Origin: 2-01-FULL-51-21 sp964348955
Lineage (GTDB): Bacteria > Patescibacteriota > Minisyncoccia > Phycocordibacterales > 2-01-FULL-51-21
Length of the DNA stretch: 5,127 bases
Assembly (NCBI GenBank): GCA_964348955.1
Contig: CAYGEN010000036.1
Span: 1-5,127 of the forward strand
Direction of reading: 5' to 3'
Both the position numbers and the translations under genes were made by a program. Shown here one piece after another: positions 3,390 to 5,127 of this stretch (the first letter of the stretch is position 1; each line of letters begins with the position of its first letter). A model generated the notes under the pieces. That model did no database searches. It was not told the origin of the DNA and saw only the letters and a list, made by a program, of their open reading frames with translations.

Positions 3390-3462
3390 TGGGGTAGCTT
3401 TTTTAGCTTACCGCTTTTTAGCGTATTAGTTTTGAGTTCCTGCTAGAAAGCACATAAGCTAT

Positions 3463-4656
3463 TTACGCGTTTATTTTAGTGACGACACCTGCGCCGACGG
3501 TTTTGCCTCCTTCGCGGATAGCGAAGCGTTGCTGTTCTTCAAGCGCAACGGGCGCCGTGAGCTTAACCTTGAATTTCGCGGTGTCGCCAGGCATCACCAT
3601 TTCCACTCCTTCGGCGAGCGTTACTTCACCCGTCACATCCGTGGTGCGGATGTAGAATTGCGGCTTGTAGCCCGTGAAAAACGGCGTGTGGCGGCCACCT
3701 TCCTCTTTGGTAAGGATGTAGACCTCCGCGTCAAATTCGGTGTGCGGGGTAACGGAGCCCGGCTTTGCAAGCACCTGACCGCGATGCACATCGTCTTTTT
3801 TTGTGCCACGCAAGAGGATGCCGGCGTTGTCGCCCGCGAGTCCCTCATCAAGAGACTTATTGAACATTTCAATGCCGGTTACGATGGTCTTAATAGTCGG
3901 TTTGAGACCGATAATCTCAATTTCCTCGCCGACTTTAACGCGACCGCGTTCAATGCGACCCGTAACGACGGTGCCGCGTCCTTCAATGGAGAATATGTCT
4001 TCAACCGGCATAAGGAACGGCTTTTCCACTTCGCGTTCCGGAACCGGGAAGTACTCGTCAAGCGCATCGGTGAGCTCAAGGACTTTCTTCGCCCACTCGT
4101 CGTCAAGTGAGGTTGCTTCAAGCGCTTTGAGGCCCGAGCCACGAATGACCGGCGCATTGTCGCCGTCAAAGTTGTGCTTATTGAGCAGTTCACGCACCTC
4201 CTGTTCAACGAGTTCCACGAGGTCATTATCGTCAACTTGGTCAACTTTGTTCAAGAAAACAATAATTTTTGGCACACCCACTTGCTTGGCAAGGAGAATG
4301 TGCTCGCGCGTCTGGGGCATCACGCCGTCGGAAGCGGCGACCACGAGAATGGCGCCGTCCATCTGGGCGGCTCCCGTAATCATGTTCTTAATGTAGTCCG
4401 CGTGGCCGGGCGCATCAACGTGCGCGTAGTGGCGCTTATCCGTCTCGTACTCGTTGTGCGAGAGCGAAATGGTAATACCGCGCGCCTTTTCTTCCGGCGC
4501 ATTGTCAATTTCGTCAACTCTGCGCTCCTTGACGTTCTTCCCCGCAAGGTGAAGGACGTGAAGAATGGCGGCGGTGAGGGTGGTCTTGCCGTGGTCAACG
4601 TGGCCAATGGTACCCACGTTTATGTGCGGCTTCGACCTATCAAATGCTTCTGCCAT
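3463..4656 (-). CDS. tuf: Translation elongation factor Tu
   Basis: A complete 397-residue EF-Tu, close to the usual 393-400. It is the GTPase that brings aminoacyl-tRNA to the ribosomal A site. Motifs: P-loop GHVDHGKT at 18-25, switch I RGITIS with Thr62, DAPGH at 81-85 (His85 is the catalytic His), NKVD at 136-139 and SGLKA at 174-178. Domains 2 and 3 follow from about 210 to the end, finishing VVTKINA. Two small oddities against textbook EF-Tu: DAPGH instead of DCPGH, and ITISLSH where ITINTSH is usual; both are tolerated in some lineages. It has its own promoter and a long leader, and is followed by rpsJ, the common tuf-rpsJ order at the str/S10 junction. Confidence 0.98.
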   Translation of the reverse strand: MAEAFDRSKPHINVGTIGHVDHGKTTLTAAILHVLHLAGKNVKERRVDEIDNAPEEKARGITISLSHNEYETDKRHYAHVDAPGHADYIKNMITGAAQMDGAILVVAASDGVMPQTREHILLAKQVGVPKIIVFLNKVDQVDDNDLVELVEQEVRELLNKHNFDGDNAPVIRGSGLKALEATSLDDEWAKKVLELTDALDEYFPVPEREVEKPFLMPVEDIFSIEGRGTVVTGRIERGRVKVGEEIEIIGLKPTIKTIVTGIEMFNKSLDEGLAGDNAGILLRGTKKDDVHRGQVLAKPGSVTPHTEFDAEVYILTKEEGGRHTPFFTGYKPQFYIRTTDVTGEVTLAEGVEMVMPGDTAKFKVKLTAPVALEEQQRFAIREGGKTVGAGVVTKINA

Positions 4657-4706
4657 AGTGCTCTTGGCTCGTAGAGAGAAGTGAGTGCGCGAGAGTGGCC
4701 TTACTT

Positions 4707-4712
4707 CCTCCT
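4707..4712 (-). promoter_or_regulatory. Shine-Dalgarno-like AGGAGG in the tuf leader without a nearby start
   Basis: A perfect AGGAGG on the minus strand lies 50 bases before the tuf ATG, too far for normal initiation, and no ATG, GTG or TTG follows at proper distance. The bases just before the tuf ATG give only a weak AAGAG. It may be a chance match, a ribosome standby site, or part of a leader fold. Confidence 0.35.
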
Positions 4713-4757
4713 GCGAGCGATTAGGAACTGATAATTCGCAGAGGATGCTGCCTCTCC

Positions 4758-4799
4758 AGAGACCGTTTGAAAACTATTGAAAGTTTCCAAACGGTCTCT
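4758..4799. repeat. 42-bp imperfect inverted repeat in the tuf leader
   Basis: AGAGACCGTTTG (4758-4769) pairs perfectly with CAAACGGTCTCT (4788-4799); after one A/C mismatch five more pairs (4771-4775 with 4782-4786) extend the stem. It lies between the tuf promoter and gene, with no T-run after it on the minus strand, so it should form a stable 5' leader hairpin rather than a terminator. Its length is like the palindromes on the other side of the window but its sequence is unrelated. Confidence 0.7.
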
Positions 4800-4834
4800 A
4801 AGAATAAAAAGAACGCATCACGGCGATGCCGCTC

Positions 4835-4862
4835 ATCATACGCGAGCGCAAAAAATAGTCAA
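4835..4862 (-). promoter_or_regulatory. Main promoter of tuf-rpsJ
   Basis: On the minus strand TTGACT (4862-4857) and TATGAT (4840-4835) are separated by 16 bases, each five of six matches to consensus. The spacer starts with A and six T. Transcription should start near 4828, giving a leader of about 170 bases with the hairpin 4758-4799. Confidence 0.7.
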
Positions 4863-4876
4863 CCCTGTGGGTTCTC

Positions 4877-5041
4877 ATGAAAAATATGACGGCCATATGC
4901 ACTCCGCCCATGGTGTGGGCGTACATCCTAGCCGCCAAGCTCACCAAGGTACGGATGGAGAAAAAACACGAACACACTTTGGCAGGTCCAGGCGGCTTGG
5001 TCATCCCAGTCCGGGTCGAGTATCGGCGGTTTGTAGCCTAA
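4877..5041 (+). CDS. Possible small ORF of 54 codons, unknown
   Basis: ATG at 4877 to TAA at 5039-5041 gives 54 residues, with hydrophobic VWAYILAAKL (about 13-22), a basic segment KVRMEKKHEH, and LAGPGGLVIPVRVEYRRF near the end. I do not recognise a family. In favour: it is the only plus-strand frame that ends immediately (five bases) before the strong plus-strand terminator at 5046-5078. Against: no clear Shine-Dalgarno, no clear plus-strand promoter (weak TTGAAA at 4777), and its start lies only 15 bases from the tuf -35 box. A later ATG (4886, 4910 or 4955) could be used. It may equally be noncoding DNA or a small RNA ending at the terminator. Confidence 0.3.
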   Translation: MKNMTAICTPPMVWAYILAAKLTKVRMEKKHEHTLAGPGGLVIPVRVEYRRFVA

Positions 5042-5045
5042 GCAC

Positions 5046-5078
5046 AAAACCGCTGGAGCTTTGCTCCAGCGGTTTTTT
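5046..5078 (+). terminator. Strong intrinsic terminator
   Basis: AAAACCGCTGGAGC (5046-5059) pairs perfectly with GCTCCAGCGGTTTT (5063-5076) around TTT, and six T (5073-5078) follow on the plus strand. On the minus strand the trailing run is only four T, so it may also stop transcription from an unseen gene to the right. The 49 bases beyond it are AT-rich with nothing recognisable. Confidence 0.85.
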
Positions 5079-5127
5079 ACTTTTAATATTTTAAAAGAAG
5101 TTATTTTCTTGATTCAATTATCGTCTG

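Noticed and set aside
3529..4674. Several long plus-strand and alternative-frame open frames inside tuf
   Set aside because: Shadows of a highly biased, fully intact EF-Tu coding sequence; none has a start signal or domain.
4798..5004. 68-codon minus-strand frame upstream of tuf
   Set aside because: It runs straight through the tuf promoter and has low-quality composition (Met/Arg-rich, no domain). Promoter evidence is stronger.

Overview
The window is a stretch of a bacterial ribosomal-protein locus in which every confident gene lies on the minus strand. In transcription order (high to low coordinates) it reads: tuf (EF-Tu), rpsJ (S10), hicB-hicA toxin-antitoxin pair, an XRE-HTH/sigma-70 region 4 hybrid regulator, a PaaX/Cas2-like protein, and the first ten codons of rplC (L3) at the left edge. 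The PaaX/Cas2-like protein (membrane helix, winged helix, Cas2-like fold) is of a kind I associate with Parcubacteria and other Patescibacteria (CPR). With the small compact genes, two apparently leaderless promoters and an S10 with a long basic N-terminal tail, this suggests a CPR bacterium. That assignment is inference, not proof.

Right part (2990-5127): a strong promoter near 4835-4862 drives tuf through a roughly 170-nt leader with a long hairpin, and tuf is followed after 73 bases by rpsJ. A strong intrinsic terminator lies at 5046-5078. Immediately before it is a 54-codon plus-strand ORF that may or may not be real.

Middle part (2302-2990): behind rpsJ sits a perfect hairpin terminator, then a compact hicBA operon with its own promoter. 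Directly after hicA comes a second copy of the last 19 sense-or-stop codons of rpsJ, in the same orientation, with mostly silent differences, then another terminator. The toxin-antitoxin cassette is therefore bracketed by direct repeats of the rpsJ 3' end, as expected for integration into the end of that gene.

Left part (1-2301): the XRE/sigma4 gene has its own promoter and a strong ribosome binding site. It is followed by a 350-base gene-free stretch rich in hairpins, including two overlapping, mutually exclusive stems. The PaaX/Cas2-like gene is bracketed by two related perfect palindromes (38 and 42 bp) sharing the core TGCTATAGCA. After another gene-free stretch a new promoter and a structured leader with a terminator-like hairpin precede rplC.

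The main point is that rpsJ and rplC, normally adjacent in the S10 operon, are here separated by about 2.96 kb of accessory genes (toxin-antitoxin, phage-type regulator, Cas2-like protein), and rplC seems to have gained its own promoter and possible attenuator. The rpsJ-rplC junction looks like an integration hotspot.
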